Shown: one piece after another, positions 63,268 to 64,000 of the stretch
Numbering within the stretch: position 1 is the first letter of the stretch
Layout: every line of letters starts with the position of its first letter
Source: Rubrivivax sp. A210
Lineage (GTDB): Bacteria > Pseudomonadota > Gammaproteobacteria > Burkholderiales > Burkholderiaceae_C
Direction: 5' to 3'
Length of the DNA: 64,000 nt
Assembly: GCF_904426505.1 (NCBI RefSeq)
Contig: NZ_CAJGBN010000045.1
Coordinates: 1 to 64,000, forward strand
The notes under the pieces: model-generated
Told to the model about the DNA's origin: nothing
Database searches by the model: none
What the model saw: only the letters and a program-made list of their open reading frames with translations
Program-made: the position numbers and the translations under genes

Positions 63268-64000
63268 TGGCGGCAATGAAGCTCGACCTGCACCGCATCG
63301 CCGCGTCCGTCCTGCCGGGCCTGCTGCTGGCCTTGGTGCTGGGCGGCCTGGGCGGCCTGGTGGCAGCGACGCTGGAGCCGGCCGAGCGTGCCGCGCTGTG
63401 GGCGCTGGTCGAGCCGCGCATAGGCCTGGTCGTGATGCTGTGGTTCGTCGTCGCGCTGGCCTGCGGCATCGGCCTCGGCTGGGCCTGGGAGCATTTCGGC
63501 CGCGCCCCCGGCCGCCTGGCCGAGCGCCTGCAGGTGCTGCTGGCCAGCGACACCCCGCGCGAGTTGGAGGCAGCGGGCAGCGCCGGCAGCCGCGCGCTCA
63601 CCGCCGCTGTCAACAACCTGCTGGGCCAGCGCGATGCGTTGCGCGCCGACACCCAGGCGCGCATCGCCGAGGCCAGCCGCGAGGTCGCCGAGGAGCGCAA
63701 TCGCCTTGCCGCGCTGATGGCCGAGCTGACGCAGAGCGTGGTCGTCTGCAACCTCGACGGCCGCATCCTGCTCTTCAATGCGCGTGCGCGGCTGCAGTTT
63801 CGCGCCCTTACCGAGGGGCCGGCCATCGGCGGGGCCGAGGTCATAGGCCTGGGCCGGTCGATCTACGGTGTGCTCGACCGCCGCCTCGTCGCCCATGCGC
63901 TCGAGGCCGTGCAGCAACGCCTGCAGCGCGGCGCCGCCCACCCGACGGCGCAGTTCGTCACCGGCACGCGCGGCGGCCAGTTGCTGCGCATACAGATGAC
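63264..64000 (+). CDS. Membrane protein with PAS-like domain, truncated by the window end (probable start of an exonuclease/sensor gene)
   Basis: An ATG overlapping the response-regulator stop opens a frame that stays open to the last base (about 245 codons). It has two membrane helices (about 14-36 and 56-76), a HAMP-like/coiled helix (about 85-150: NNLLGQRDALRADTQ, AEASREVAEERNRLAALM) and a PAS-like part (TQSVVVCNLDGRILLFNARARLQF). As I recall, in Pseudomonas and relatives the actP neighbourhood holds a DnaQ-type 3'-5' exonuclease with this kind of N-terminal sensor. Whether an exonuclease or kinase domain follows cannot be seen here. Confidence 0.75.
   Translation, partial: MMAAMKLDLHRIAASVLPGLLLALVLGGLGGLVAATLEPAERAALWALVEPRIGLVVMLWFVVALACGIGLGWAWEHFGRAPGRLAERLQVLLASDTPRELEAAGSAGSRALTAAVNNLLGQRDALRADTQARIAEASREVAEERNRLAALMAELTQSVVVCNLDGRILLFNARARLQFRALTEGPAIGGAEVIGLGRSIYGVLDRRLVAHALEAVQQRLQRGAAHPTAQFVTGTRGGQLLRIQM

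Overview
The window is very GC-rich DNA, dense with genes, and its gene content points to a betaproteobacterium of the order Burkholderiales (Comamonadaceae or the Rubrivivax/Leptothrix/Ideonella relatives). The evidence is the DUF3348-DUF802-OmpA-DUF2894 cluster, a DksA with almost no zinc ligands, an orphan Bug-type solute receptor, the LiuR leucine-degradation genes, and the block lnt-glyQ-glyS-gmhB-plsC. No rRNA, tRNA, CRISPR array, insertion sequence or prophage was seen.

Layout. 0.3-1.7 kb: a lipoprotein, an HU protein with a histone-H1-like tail, and a ferredoxin. 1.8-5.6 kb: a four-gene operon for a putative ion-driven inner-membrane motor (MotA/ExbB-like DUF802 protein and MotB/OmpA-like protein, with DUF3348 and DUF2894 partners). 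5.6-15.6 kb: metabolic and accessory genes, including a glutathione transferase, a 3-hydroxyacyl-CoA dehydrogenase, a GMC oxidoreductase module, MscS and an HDOD protein. This stretch also holds a compact unit at 13.5-14.3 kb with a Fur-like palindrome, promoter, short ORF and terminator. 15.6-25.0 kb, minus strand: protein quality control, translation and stress genes (EF-G-like, AMP nucleosidase, HslUV, STAS protein, DksA, CobW-type metallochaperone). 25.2-33.0 kb, plus strand: cell-envelope and translation housekeeping genes (corC, lnt, glyQS, gmhB, plsC, YgjP-like).

33.2-56.1 kb: leucine/isovalerate degradation and associated genes. The MerR-type regulator LiuR and isovaleryl-CoA dehydrogenase are followed by carbonic anhydrase, aceK, thiolase, an exporter, an SDR, a second acyl-CoA dehydrogenase, trkAH and a Bug receptor/FAD enzyme pair. 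Then come liuB, liuC, liuD and liuE. A vapBC toxin-antitoxin pair lies between liuB and liuC. Three near-identical palindromes built on TGACGTTnACGT lie upstream of liuR, liuA and liuB and mark a local LiuR regulon. The 3' end of the second acyl-CoA dehydrogenase carries a 44-bp unit repeated three times.

56.4-64.0 kb: acetate uptake and probable sensing. DUF485 and ActP end at a strong intrinsic terminator. They are followed by a CBS/DUF294 protein, a two-helix membrane peptide, a solute-symporter/histidine-kinase fusion, a single-domain response regulator, and the start of a membrane PAS-type protein cut by the window edge.

The best candidate for an undescribed system is the motor-like operon at 1.8-5.6 kb. 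Other points worth checking are a GmhB homologue lacking its catalytic nucleophile, the compact 14-kb unit, the vapBC insertion and the LiuR operators.
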